In this document: one piece after another, positions 7,760 through 17,300 of the stretch
How positions within the stretch are numbered: position 1 is the stretch's first letter
Layout of the letters: the number at the start of each line of letters is the position of its first letter
DNA from: JBNJEL01 sp051745835
Lineage (GTDB): Bacteria > Bacillota > Halanaerobiia > Halobacteroidales > Acetohalobiaceae
DNA length: 33,013 bases
Direction of reading: 5' to 3'
NCBI GenBank assembly: GCA_051745835.1
Contig: JBNJEL010000006.1
Coordinates: forward strand, 1-33,013
The notes under the pieces: generated by a model
What the model was told of the DNA's origin: nothing
What the model saw: the letters and a program-made list of their open reading frames with translations, nothing else
Database searches by the model: none
Position numbers and translations under genes: made by a program

Positions 7760-8914
7760 TTATTTAAAAAAGCCTGTTACTAATCCTTTCACCCAACGTA
7801 ATAATCTAGTTAAAATACCAGCCTGCTCTACCTGCTGAGCTGTAACTAAATCAACACTACCTAATCGATCGCTATTTTGGGAGATAATTAACTCCCCCAC
7901 TACTGTCCCCTTCTCAACTGGTGCTGTAACTGAATTATCTAACCGAACATCACGCTCTAAATCACCTTTGATCTCCTCATGAACAATTTCTAAATCTTGA
8001 GCTGCTTTAACTGGTACTTCTAGTTCTTGACCTCCATTTACTGCTATAGTACCTACTTTAGCTCCTTTTGCGACTACTTTCTCTAAATCAAATCGACTAA
8101 ATCCGTAATTTAATAACCGGGCAGACTGTTCAATGCGTTCTTCTTCACTATCAGTCTTCATTACCACTGAAATTAAACGCATTCCTTCCTTTTTAGCTGT
8201 AGCTGCTAAACAGTAACCAGCTTCATCAGTCCAGCCAGTCTTTAAGCCATCAACTGCCGGATAATGCTTCAATAGTTGGTTAGTATTATAAAGAGTGAAC
8301 TTACCATCTCTAATCTTATCAATCTTAATATCTGTCCACTCCAGAATACGAGGATGATTAGTAATTAATTCCCGAGACATTACTGCTATATCATGAGCAC
8401 TACTATAGTGTTCACCATCTGAAGTAGGCAATCCCGTACTATTAACAAAGTTAGTATGCTGCAGTCCTAACTGCTTTGCCTTCTGATTCATCATCCCCAC
8501 AAAACTATCTTCCGTACCGCCTACAGCTTCACCAATGGCTACACAAGCATCATTAGCTGAAGCTATAGCTACCGCTTCTAATAATGTCTTCATCTGCATC
8601 TGTTCTCGATGAGCTAAATAGATCTGTGATCCGCCCATTGAAGAAGCTAATCGACTAGCAACTACTCGATCTTCTAAATCTATCTGTCCTTCATCCACCG
8701 CTTCCATCGCTAATAACATCGTCATAATCTTAGTCATGCTTGCTGGCGGTAGCTCTTGATTAGCATTCTTAGAAAATAGAATTTTACCTGTCTTAGCCTC
8801 CATCAAAATTGCTGACTCAGCTGCTATATCAAATGCTGCTTGGGCTGGTATAGTTAATACTACCAAATTACTTATAATTAAAGTAATAACCAATAACTTC
8901 TTTAAACCTGTCAT
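7760..8914 (-). CDS. dacF: D-alanyl-D-alanine carboxypeptidase (DacF-like PBP)
   Basis: This is a low-molecular-mass penicillin-binding protein that trims the terminal D-Ala from peptidoglycan stems. It has 384 residues. A signal peptide ends near AQA (residues 24-26). The catalytic motifs are all present: SMTK with Ser59/Lys62, SAN at 119-121, and KTG at 225-227. A PBP5-type C-terminal beta domain follows. An amphipathic end (LLRWVKGLVTGFFK) probably anchors it to the membrane. It starts 7 nt after AAGGAGG, which overlaps the mazG stop region. The operon context beside a spoIID-like gene favours a sporulation role (DacF or DacB type), but a vegetative DacA role cannot be excluded. Confidence 0.9.
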   Translation of the reverse strand: MTGLKKLLVITLIISNLVVLTIPAQAAFDIAAESAILMEAKTGKILFSKNANQELPPASMTKIMTMLLAMEAVDEGQIDLEDRVVASRLASSMGGSQIYLAHREQMQMKTLLEAVAIASANDACVAIGEAVGGTEDSFVGMMNQKAKQLGLQHTNFVNSTGLPTSDGEHYSSAHDIAVMSRELITNHPRILEWTDIKIDKIRDGKFTLYNTNQLLKHYPAVDGLKTGWTDEAGYCLAATAKKEGMRLISVVMKTDSEEERIEQSARLLNYGFSRFDLEKVVAKGAKVGTIAVNGGQELEVPVKAAQDLEIVHEEIKGDLERDVRLDNSVTAPVEKGTVVGELIISQNSDRLGSVDLVTAQQVEQAGILTRLLRWVKGLVTGFFK

Positions 8915-8926
8915 CTCTCTTCCTCC

Positions 8927-10411
8927 TTATAAATTTCTTTTAGCTTCCTGCCATAACTCTTCTAACTGCTCTATAGTTAATTGAGCTAACTTTTTATCTT
9001 CCGCTTTTACTCTCTCTTCTAAGTAATAAAATCGCTCTTTAAACTTAACTGTTGCATCATGTAAGACCATCTCTAAATTAAAATCCAACCAGCGCCCTAC
9101 ATTAACTACTGCAAATAAGAGATCACCTAACTCTTCTCTGACCTCTGTTAAATCATCTTCAGCTAAAACTTCTTCTAACTCGCTTAACTCTTCTGCTAAC
9201 TTCTCAACTGCTCCATCAATAGTAGCCCAATCAAAACCTACTTCTGCTGCTTGGGATTGAATCTTCTCTGCTTCTAATAAAGCAGGTAAACTGCTTACAT
9301 CATCTAATACAGAAAAAGACTGATTTTCATTCTGTTTCTCATCTGACTTAACTCGCTGCCAAACTTCTCTTACCTCCCGAGCAGTCGATAGACTCTCGTC
9401 TCCAAAGACATGAGGGTGGCGGCGAATCATCTTCTGGGCAATAGCAGCTATCACGTCACCAATAGAAAAGTAATCCTCCTCTGCTGCTAACTGCGAATGA
9501 AGTACCACCTGTAATAATAAATCACCTAACTCTTCACATAAACCTGTCATATCTTGCTGGTCGATCCGCTCTAATACTTCATAGGTCTCTTCAATTAAAT
9601 ATGGACGCAAGCTTTGATGAGTCTGCTTACGATCCCAAGGACAACCTTCTGGGCTACGAAGTTGACTAATGATATCTACTAAAGTTGTCAGCTGATCTAA
9701 TTCATTCTCTTGAACCTCTAATCTATAATTTAAAGGGGGAAGATAAAGAGAGGTTAGGGAATTAATAGTTGCTAACTTATCTAACTTAGCAACTGTAAGC
9801 TCCTCTACTACCTCTATCTCAGCAAATCCAGCCGGTTCAATCACTTGTAATTGATAGTCGCGCGGATAGATAGCAAATAGCTCTGATTGTAGTTGATCTA
9901 ATAAAGCAGCGTGCAGATTAGTAATTACTACTCCTTGACTAGCTGTTAGCTGCTCTGCTTGACAATTTAAACTATCTATTATATGTAATGATTGACCAAC
10001 TGCTATATCCAGCCCCTTCTGCAATCGCTTTGCTATACTAATACCTTCAACAATTTCTATCTGCTGCTGAGGCAGATAATCTATAAGTTCATTAATAATC
10101 TTATCTTCTACTACTGGAGATCCTAAGGTCGCATAACCTACTTCTGCCCCAGTAGCCAAAGCTTGTCTAATCTGATCTATCAGCTGATTAGTAATTTGAT
10201 CTAAGTTAACATCAGAACCGATTAAGCGTTCACAACTACTAAACTCTATACCTTCTTTGTGCAAAGTAGTTACTAATGGATAAGAACTACTTCGCAAAAA
10301 GAGCTGGTCGACAGATAATAGTTCTTGGTAAGCTCTAAAAGTTAGTTCTTCTTTAGTACCGCTACCTAAACCTATAATCTTCAACTCACCTGCTATATCT
10401 TGGTACGACAT
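8927..10411 (-). CDS. mazG: MazG nucleoside triphosphate pyrophosphohydrolase with tetrapyrrole-methylase-like domain (YabN)
   Basis: The 494-residue fusion has an N-terminal SAM-dependent methylase-like domain (about 10-220, beginning KIIGLGSGTKEELT) and two C-terminal MazG modules. The first has CPWDRKQTHQSLRPYLIEE and EELGDLLLQVV (about 257-305), with the metal-binding EExxE-type acidic residues. The second has EELSELEEVL and EELGDLLFAVVNVGRWLD (about 400-450). MazG hydrolyses NTPs to NMP and pyrophosphate, a house-cleaning function. What the methylase-like domain does is not known. It starts one base after spoVB, with its ribosome binding site inside the spoVB end, so coupling is likely. 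It matches B. subtilis YabN in architecture and position. Confidence 0.95.
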   Translation of the reverse strand: MSYQDIAGELKIIGLGSGTKEELTFRAYQELLSVDQLFLRSSSYPLVTTLHKEGIEFSSCERLIGSDVNLDQITNQLIDQIRQALATGAEVGYATLGSPVVEDKIINELIDYLPQQQIEIVEGISIAKRLQKGLDIAVGQSLHIIDSLNCQAEQLTASQGVVITNLHAALLDQLQSELFAIYPRDYQLQVIEPAGFAEIEVVEELTVAKLDKLATINSLTSLYLPPLNYRLEVQENELDQLTTLVDIISQLRSPEGCPWDRKQTHQSLRPYLIEETYEVLERIDQQDMTGLCEELGDLLLQVVLHSQLAAEEDYFSIGDVIAAIAQKMIRRHPHVFGDESLSTAREVREVWQRVKSDEKQNENQSFSVLDDVSSLPALLEAEKIQSQAAEVGFDWATIDGAVEKLAEELSELEEVLAEDDLTEVREELGDLLFAVVNVGRWLDFNLEMVLHDATVKFKERFYYLEERVKAEDKKLAQLTIEQLEELWQEAKRNL

Positions 10412-10412
10412 T

Positions 10413-12020
10413 CTATCCCCTCACTAATCCTAATTTAATTAATAGTTGAGCTAATCTATCTCCTACTTTAGGTATTAACTTAATATCTCGTTCTTTAATA
10501 GCTCCACTAATTAATAGTAAAAAAGTATAACTTATAGCTCCCACAATAATTGTAATTAAAGTAGTAACTGAGTTAATAGCTACACTTATAGATAACTGCT
10601 GATAGACTAACTGTACTACCACTGCCATCATCAATACTGCTCCCAGTGGCTTTAATAATAGATCCCGATAATTATAATTATAACTAATTAATTTACCGAT
10701 AGCAAATAGATTTAATAAGGCAGCTAAACAGAAACCAGAAGCTGTTGCTAAAGCAGCTCCTCGGATACCAAACTCTGGTACTGATGTTAAAAAGTAATTC
10801 AATGTAGCATTTAAGATAGCACCTAAAAATAGATTACGTGCCGGAATTGCAGCCCGTCCAATTCCCTGTAAGATACTAGAAGAAGTCTGCTGAAGACAGA
10901 CAAAGATAATTCCCCAAGATACAAAGCGTAGAGAAATACCTGCTTCTGGTACTCCAAATAACATTCTACAGATTGGTGTTGCTAATAAGAATAATCCTAC
11001 CGCCGCTGGTAACGAAATAAAGATAGTCAACCGTAGAGCTGATTGAGTACGCTGCTTAATCAAACGGTCTCGTCGCAGCGTAAAAGCTTCTGAAATTGCC
11101 GGTACTAAACTAGCTGCCAATGAAACAGTGATTACAGTCGGAAAATTAACCAATACCATTGCCATTCCAGCAAAATCACCATATAAACCAGTAGCTTCTG
11201 CAACACTAAATCCTGCTACCTGTAGCCGACGCGGAATTAAAGTAGCATCTATAAACTGCATCAAAGGTAGAACTAATGCTCCTAAAGTAACAGGAATTGC
11301 TAACGAAGTTAGACGCTCAATAATTCTAGATAGAGATAACTCAGACTCAAAACCGCCAAGTGCAAGCTTATCTACTTCTGCCCGTCGTTGATAATAGATA
11401 TAAAGTAAAACTAATAGACCGGCTATTGCTCCTGTTACTGCTCCGAAGGCTGCTCCTGCCGCAGCAAACTTAATCCCTTTAGCTAAAAGTAAATAAGCTA
11501 ATAATAGCATCGTACTCATTCTTACTAGCTGCTCTACTATCTGCGAAATAGCAGTCGGCGTCATCGTCTGTAAGCCTTGAAAGAAACCACGGTAAGATGC
11601 CATAATCGATACGAAAAAGATAGCCGGAGCAATAGCTAAGATAGAGTAGAAAGCACGAGAATCACGCAACAAATTCTCAGCTATAGGTCGGGCAGTAATA
11701 ATTAAGCCCACTGAGAATAGTAATCCTAAAACAAAGCTAATACTCAATGCTACTCTAAAGATATGATAAGCACTCTGTTGTTTATCCTTCGCTATCTTCT
11801 CTGCAACTAATTTAGAGATTGCCACCGGAATTCCTGATCTAGAAATAACCAAAATAATTGTATAGATAGGATAAGCCATCTGATAGAGTCCAATCCCTTG
11901 TTTACCAATCAGCCGAGTTAGTAGTATTCGATAGACCAAGCCCATCGCTTTGCTGATAAACGCTGCTAAAGTTAAGATTAAAGCTCCTTGCAAAAAGCCC
12001 TGTTTATTATTTTCACTCAT
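10413..12020 (-). CDS. spoVB: Stage V sporulation protein B, MurJ/MATE-like flippase
   Basis: This is an integral membrane protein of 535 residues with about 14 helices, in the polysaccharide-biosynthesis (MVF/MATE) superfamily. The N-terminus GALILTLAAFISKAMGLVYR and the following KQGIGLYQMAYPIY are typical of SpoVB. SpoVB is needed for spore cortex synthesis, probably by flipping lipid-linked peptidoglycan precursor in the mother cell. It has a GAGGGG site before the ATG. It heads a tight run spoVB-mazG-dacF-spoIID. The spoVT terminator lies upstream, so a separate promoter is expected in 12021-12109, although I could not identify one. Confidence 0.94.
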   Translation of the reverse strand: MSENNKQGFLQGALILTLAAFISKAMGLVYRILLTRLIGKQGIGLYQMAYPIYTIILVISRSGIPVAISKLVAEKIAKDKQQSAYHIFRVALSISFVLGLLFSVGLIITARPIAENLLRDSRAFYSILAIAPAIFFVSIMASYRGFFQGLQTMTPTAISQIVEQLVRMSTMLLLAYLLLAKGIKFAAAGAAFGAVTGAIAGLLVLLYIYYQRRAEVDKLALGGFESELSLSRIIERLTSLAIPVTLGALVLPLMQFIDATLIPRRLQVAGFSVAEATGLYGDFAGMAMVLVNFPTVITVSLAASLVPAISEAFTLRRDRLIKQRTQSALRLTIFISLPAAVGLFLLATPICRMLFGVPEAGISLRFVSWGIIFVCLQQTSSSILQGIGRAAIPARNLFLGAILNATLNYFLTSVPEFGIRGAALATASGFCLAALLNLFAIGKLISYNYNYRDLLLKPLGAVLMMAVVVQLVYQQLSISVAINSVTTLITIIVGAISYTFLLLISGAIKERDIKLIPKVGDRLAQLLIKLGLVRG

Positions 12021-12109
12021 AATCTAACTTCCCCTCTTAATTTTCGACATCCGACTTCATTCTTATATTCCAGATAAACTCTGTAATCCCTTTAAATATC
12101 TAAACTAAG

Positions 12110-12138
12110 AAAAAAGGTGAGCCACTAACTGACCCACC
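12110..12138 (-). terminator. Intrinsic terminator of spoVT
   Basis: A 9-bp stem with two G-U wobbles pairs 12116-12124 with 12130-12138 around a 5-nt loop. TTTTTT follows on the minus strand. It lies 10 bp past the spoVT stop. Confidence 0.8.
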
Positions 12139-12148
12139 CTAAGTAAGC

Positions 12149-12706
12149 TTATTCTTCCATCTGTTGTGCTAAAAATCCGGCAGCTGTTTGAGCTAACTTC
12201 TCTTCTAGCTGCCCCATTGACTCTTGAGAATCAGTAGTACTTAGAACTACCGCCCCTAAAGATTTCCCTTCCTTACTAATAATTGGCGCCATCACTTGAG
12301 CACTGAACTTACCTACATCTTCAGCTCGATAATCAGCACAGAAAGGTTTTACTTCATCCCCCTTCATGACTACTGTCTTTTGGTCATTCATTACTTTCTC
12401 TACTGCAGGGCTAATTGACTTATCTAAGAACTTCTTATCTGACGCTCCTGCTACAGCAACAACAACATCTTTATCTAAAACACAGGCTATATATCCCGTC
12501 ACCTCATGTAAAGATTCCACATACTCTTCAGCAAACTCATTTAATTGTCCTAATGGTGAATACTTCTTAAGAATTACTTCACCATCGCGGTCAACAAATA
12601 TCTCTAATGGTTCACCTTCGCCAATTCTCATCGTACGCCGTATCTCTTTAGGGATTACAACACGTCCTAAATCATCGATTCTTCTTACTATCCCTGTCGC
12701 TTTCAT
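12149..12706 (-). CDS. spoVT: Stage V sporulation transcription factor SpoVT
   Basis: This is a forespore regulator that modulates sigma-G genes. The 185-residue protein has an N-terminal AbrB-type swapped-hairpin DNA-binding domain (1-50, MKATGIVRRIDDLGRVVIPK) and a C-terminal GAF-like domain (about 55-180). Length and sequence fit SpoVT well and distinguish it from the shorter AbrB. The ATG at 12706 has only a weak purine stretch (AGAG) before it. A much stronger Shine-Dalgarno site lies about 54 nt further upstream and is described separately. It ends at an intrinsic terminator and is monocistronic. Confidence 0.96.
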   Translation of the reverse strand: MKATGIVRRIDDLGRVVIPKEIRRTMRIGEGEPLEIFVDRDGEVILKKYSPLGQLNEFAEEYVESLHEVTGYIACVLDKDVVVAVAGASDKKFLDKSISPAVEKVMNDQKTVVMKGDEVKPFCADYRAEDVGKFSAQVMAPIISKEGKSLGAVVLSTTDSQESMGQLEEKLAQTAAGFLAQQMEE

Positions 12707-12714
12707 ATCTCTGG

Positions 12715-12766
12715 CTAAACAATTGCCAACCTATTTACTAATTGTTCAACCAGCTTTCACCTCCTT
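12715..12766 (-). promoter_or_regulatory. Strong upstream Shine-Dalgarno and possible 12-codon leader ORF before spoVT
   Basis: AAGGAGG (12760-12766) is the strongest ribosome binding site in the spoVT leader but does not serve the spoVT ATG. Six bases later a CTG (12751-12753) opens a 12-codon frame. It ends with TAG at 12715-12717, eight bases before the spoVT ATG. A TTG in another frame is also possible. No ATG or GTG start with proper spacing exists there. Translation of this leader is inference. Confidence 0.3.
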
Positions 12767-12803
12767 ATATTAATAGCACACCATAAAGCCTGCCATTTGT
12801 ACA

Positions 12804-12833
12804 TAGTATATAGCCAAACTTATATTTTTATTC
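12804..12833 (-). promoter_or_regulatory. Candidate sigma-G promoter of spoVT
   Basis: On the minus strand GAATA (12829-12833) is followed after 18 bp by TATACTA (12804-12810). The sigma-G pattern is a GHATR-type -35, about 18 bp, and a CATNHTA-type -10, so only the first base of the -10 differs. spoVT is sigma-G dependent in B. subtilis. Confidence 0.5.
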
Positions 12834-12864
12834 TCAAACTTTACTAAATAGTACTAAATATAAC

Positions 12865-12893
12865 TTGTAGCTCCACCCTATTTATAATATAAT
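12865..12893 (+). promoter_or_regulatory. Candidate sigma-A promoter of the DUF2254 gene
   Basis: TTGTAG (12865-12870) and a perfect TATAAT (12888-12893) are 17 bp apart on the plus strand, 55 bp upstream of the DUF2254 start. The -35 is weak. Confidence 0.45.
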
Positions 12894-12947
12894 ATTGTAA
12901 CAGTTTATTAGATAAACAGAGATTAACATTCAAAATGGAGGGATAAA

Positions 12948-14327
12948 TTGTCAATTAAGAAGCTTTTTCATAATCTAAAAAATAAGATATACTTTATACC
13001 CGGTTACTATAGTATCATTGCTCTATTATTTTCAACGGCAATCATTATATTAGATAATAAATATACAGCGACAATACATCACTACCTCCCAAAATATTTA
13101 TTTACTTCACCTGATTTAGCCAAAAGTATTCTATCTACTTTATCAGGTTCTTTATTTGGAATGATAACAGTATCTTTTTCTACTATTATGGTAGTATTAA
13201 CTATGTATTCATCACAATTTTCGCCGCGTACTATGCAGGATTTCTTAAAAAATAAAATTACTTTAAAGATATTAGGAGTTTTTATTGCAGGATTTATCTA
13301 CTCAATTTTGACTTTGTTATTTTTAAAGGAGCAACCACCTGAAGTTACTCTACTTTCTCCTTTATTTGGAGTCGGTATTGGAATTATCTGTTTAGGTTAC
13401 TTTGTCTTCTTTATTCATCATGTCTCTAATTCAGTCCATGTCAATAAACTTGTAACTAAATTAAAGGATGAAATAATTGCCACAATAGACAACTTAGAAA
13501 GAAATACTGATAATAATGAACAGATTAAAAATATACCACCAGTAGATATTGATCAAATCTTAGAAAGAGATAGTAAACAAGTGCTGGCTAATGATAATGG
13601 CTATATCAAATTTATCTACGAAACAGAAATAAGTAAATTAGCTAACCAAAAAGATATTATAATTAAAACCGAAAAGATGATTGGAGATTACGTAACAGAA
13701 AATAGTAACCTATTCTCTATCTTCAATTATCAAATGAATAACGAAACAGAAGAAAATACTGAGAAAGAATTAGAAAAGTTACGCCAAAAATTATTAAGCA
13801 ATATTATCATTGACAATGAGCGAAGTAAAGAACGAGACATTGAATTTGGACTTTTAAAATTAACGGAAGTCGCTTTAAAAGCTATGTCGCCGGGAATTAA
13901 TGATCCTAATACTGCAGTTTTTTGCATCAACCAGCTAGGCTGGGTCTTATCGCGAATTGCAATAGCTGATATAGAAAATACTTATTATTATAATGAAGAA
14001 GGAGAGCTACGATTAATTCTAGAAAATAATTCCTTTAAAGAATTATTATACAAAACTTTCTTTCAACTTAGACACTACGGCAGCCAAGATGTTTCAATAG
14101 CAGGAGCCATCCTTGATGCTTTATTAGTAATCGCTGAAGGAACTCCTGCTGAAGAGAGTTCTAAAGATATCAAAGAAGAAGTCTGGAATTTTAGTTACTA
14201 TATTTTAAGTGGTTTTGACAAAGATGTATTAGATGTAGAAGATAAGAAATATTTAAACAAGAAGATATATAAATTAGCAGTAGAAACTAACAATAGTGAT
14301 GATAGAGCAAACTTCTTTCAAATATAA
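12948..14327 (+). CDS. DUF2254 family membrane protein
   Basis: This is a predicted membrane protein of 459 residues and unknown function. Four hydrophobic segments lie at about 18-36, 60-88, 106-125 and 133-157. The family signature FSTIMVVLTMYSSQFSPRTM follows the second one. A long soluble C-terminal part includes the conserved MSPGINDPNTAVFCINQLG. The start is a TTG five bases after GGAGGG; the nearby ATG is followed at once by a stop. It is the only plus-strand gene between 1 and 24 kb and looks more AT-rich than its neighbours. It is convergent with mfd, and no clear terminator separates them. It looks like an insertion into the conserved spoVT-mfd junction. A channel- or sensor-like role is only a guess. 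Confidence 0.9.
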   Translation: MSIKKLFHNLKNKIYFIPGYYSIIALLFSTAIIILDNKYTATIHHYLPKYLFTSPDLAKSILSTLSGSLFGMITVSFSTIMVVLTMYSSQFSPRTMQDFLKNKITLKILGVFIAGFIYSILTLLFLKEQPPEVTLLSPLFGVGIGIICLGYFVFFIHHVSNSVHVNKLVTKLKDEIIATIDNLERNTDNNEQIKNIPPVDIDQILERDSKQVLANDNGYIKFIYETEISKLANQKDIIIKTEKMIGDYVTENSNLFSIFNYQMNNETEENTEKELEKLRQKLLSNIIIDNERSKERDIEFGLLKLTEVALKAMSPGINDPNTAVFCINQLGWVLSRIAIADIENTYYYNEEGELRLILENNSFKELLYKTFFQLRHYGSQDVSIAGAILDALLVIAEGTPAEESSKDIKEEVWNFSYYILSGFDKDVLDVEDKKYLNKKIYKLAVETNNSDDRANFFQI

Positions 14328-14372
14328 AGCCAGACCCTATCTTCTAATTGAAAACTTTAATTAATCAATAAA

Positions 14373-17300
14373 TTATCCACTTAAAAAACTGATAATTTCA
14401 ATAAGATCATCTAAAGTCTTATTATCATTAGTTCCAGCCTTAATCTTTAGTACCGGCTCTTCTGCTGATTTAAAACCAATCTGGTCAGGATACTTATTAT
14501 TCAAAGTAATAATTCGCTCTCCAGTTAAGTACTCTGCTGTTGCAAAATAAAGCAGAACCTTTTCACCATCAGACTTAATTGTCGTAATATCTAATTGAGC
14601 TGCTAATACTTTAATCTTAGCAATCTTAATTAGATTCAAAACCACATCAGGAATTGGGCCAAAGCGATCTCTTAATTCATCTTTGATCTCTTCTACCTCT
14701 AATAGTTGATCAATACTAGAGATCTTCTTATATAGTTCAATCTTTTGCTTAGAATCGCTGATATAATCACTAGCTAGGTAAGCGTCAACATCTAAATCAA
14801 TCTTAACCTCTAGTACCTCTTCCTCTTCTCCTTTATTCTTAGCTTTCTCAACTGCCTGTTCTAATAATTTACAGTAAAGTGAGAAACCGATTGCTTCAAT
14901 ATGTCCATGCTGTTTAGGACCTAAGATATTCCCCGCTCCTCTGATCTCTAAATCACGCATCGCAATCTTAAATCCAGAACCTAAATTAGTAAACTCTTTA
15001 ATCGCCTGTAACCTCTTTTCAGCCACCTCTGAAAGTACTTGATCTTCTTGATAGAGCAAGTAAGCATAGGCTACACGATTAGTCCGTCCTACACGACCGC
15101 GCAGTTGGTATAGCTGTGATAAACCCAACTGTTCTGCTCGATTAATTATAATCGTATTCACATTCGGAATATCTAAACCAGTTTCAATGATTGTTGTACA
15201 GACTAAAACATCATAATCTCCTGCTAAAAAGGAGATCATTAACTTCTCTAACCTTGCTTCACTCATCTGTCCGTGGGCTACAGCTACATTAATATTAGGT
15301 AATAAACGCTTAATTTGAGCTGCAACCTTATCTATATCAGCAACCCGATTATGTACAAAGTAGACCTGTCCGCCCCGGTCGACCTCTTTTCTAATTGCCT
15401 CTCTAATCAAGTCTTGGTTATACTCTCTAACGTAGGTGCGAATAGGATATCTATTCTTAGGCGGCGTTTCGATTAAACTCATATCCCGCACCCCTACCAG
15501 TGACATATGTAGTGTCCGCGGTATCGGAGTTGCAGTTAGAGTTAAGACATCGATATTCTCTTTAATCTGCTTTAATCTCTCTTTATGCTTCACGCCAAAG
15601 CGCTGCTCTTCATCAACAATTAATAATCCTAGATCATTAAATTGAATATCGGACGATAATAAGCGGTGCGTTCCAATAATAATATCGACTAAACCTGCCT
15701 TCAAGTCTTGGGCGATCTGCTCTTGTTCTTTAGCTGACTTAAATCGACTCAACATAGCTACCTTAATTGGATAATCTGCAAAACGATCAACAAAGGTATT
15801 AAGATGTTGTTGAGCTAAGATAGTCGTGGGAACTAACATCGCTACCTGTTTGCCATCCATCACCGCTTTAAAAGTAGCTCTAATTGCAACCTCTGTCTTA
15901 CCATAACCTACGTCCCCACAAAGCAAGCGATCCATCGGCTGCTGGGACTCCATATCTGCTTTAACCTCTTTAATTGCTTGTAATTGATCCGGCGTCTCCT
16001 GATAAGGAAAGTCAGCTTCGAACTCCTGCTGCCAAATTGTATCTTCACTAAAAGCATAACCTTCTTTAATCTCGCGTTGAGCATAAATCTCTAACAGATC
16101 TTCTGCCATCTCTTGAACTGAATCTTTAACCCGCTCTTTTACCCGCGTCCAATCATTACTATTTAAACTATATAACTTAGGCTGACTGCCTTCTTGTCCG
16201 ATATACTTCTGAATTAAATCAACCTGATCTGTCGGTACATATAGCTTATCATCATCAGCGTACTTAATTAATAAGTAATCTTGATGATGCCCCTGAACCT
16301 CTAAAGTCTTAACTCCTAAATACTTACCAATACCGTGATTTTCATGAACTACATAATCTCCCGTCCTAAGATCAGCAAAGGAAGAGATCTGACTACCCTG
16401 ATCAAAAGACTTTAGTGTCCGCTTCTTCTTACGCTGCGTTTCGCCAAAGATATCTTCTTCTGTAAAAAGTCCAAACTTAGCCTGAGGTAGCAAGAAACCC
16501 TCCCGTAAAGAATCAACAGTCACAGCTATACTACCCGGCTGCCACTCCTGTTTTAATTGATCACTATAAAAAGCTGTCAAACCTTGATTTTGTAATGAGT
16601 CAACCATTCTTTGACACTTACTTGTAGTGGAGAGAGTAATTAGTAATCGATAACCTCCACGGCTTAATTTAGTGATCTGCTCTAAGAACCTCTCCCACTG
16701 CCCGTGAAAAGTAGTAATCTCCTTAATCTCAATCTCTAACTTACGATCTAGCGGAAATCCTTTAATCTGTTGTGTCTTATTAAAGTAGACTTTAGAGTAA
16801 TCAGTCAACGCTGTCATTAACTCTTCCCAGCTAGCAAAGTTATGATTATAACTACTTAATATACTACCCTGCTTAAGTAGCGATAGCTGTAAATCTTGAT
16901 AATCCTCCAGCTGATTAATAGCTCGCTTGCGCAGTCGATTAGGGGCATCCAATAGCAAAGTTCCATCCGCACTAAAGTAATCAATAACCGTTACCAGCCG
17001 ATCATAAAAGTAAGGTAAGTACTGTCTAATGCCGGTAAAGTGTATTCCTTCCTTTAGCTGTTCTAACTGGGAATTAACTCGCTGCTTAAGCTCATTAGCT
17101 TCAACTTCTTGTTCTTGATTTAATAAGCGCTGATAATTCTCTTCTAAATCTGCTTCTATCTTATCTATTCCTGAATTAAGAGCAGTTTGATTCAATAACA
17201 GCTCTGTTGCTGGAGGAATTTTTACCGTATCTAACTCTCTAATCGAACGCTGAGTTGCAACATCAAACTCACGAATCGACTCTATCTCATCGCCAAATAA

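Noticed and set aside
11128..11391. 87-codon plus-strand frame opposite spoVB
   Set aside because: It lies wholly inside spoVB on the other strand and has no independent support.
12366..12773. 135-codon plus-strand frame opposite spoVT
   Set aside because: It is a complement-strand shadow of a strongly conserved gene, with Ser/Thr-rich composition and no ribosome binding site.
14367..14375. Single near-match to a DnaA box at the mfd 3' end
   Set aside because: It is a lone copy with a mismatch and no companions nearby, so chance explains it.
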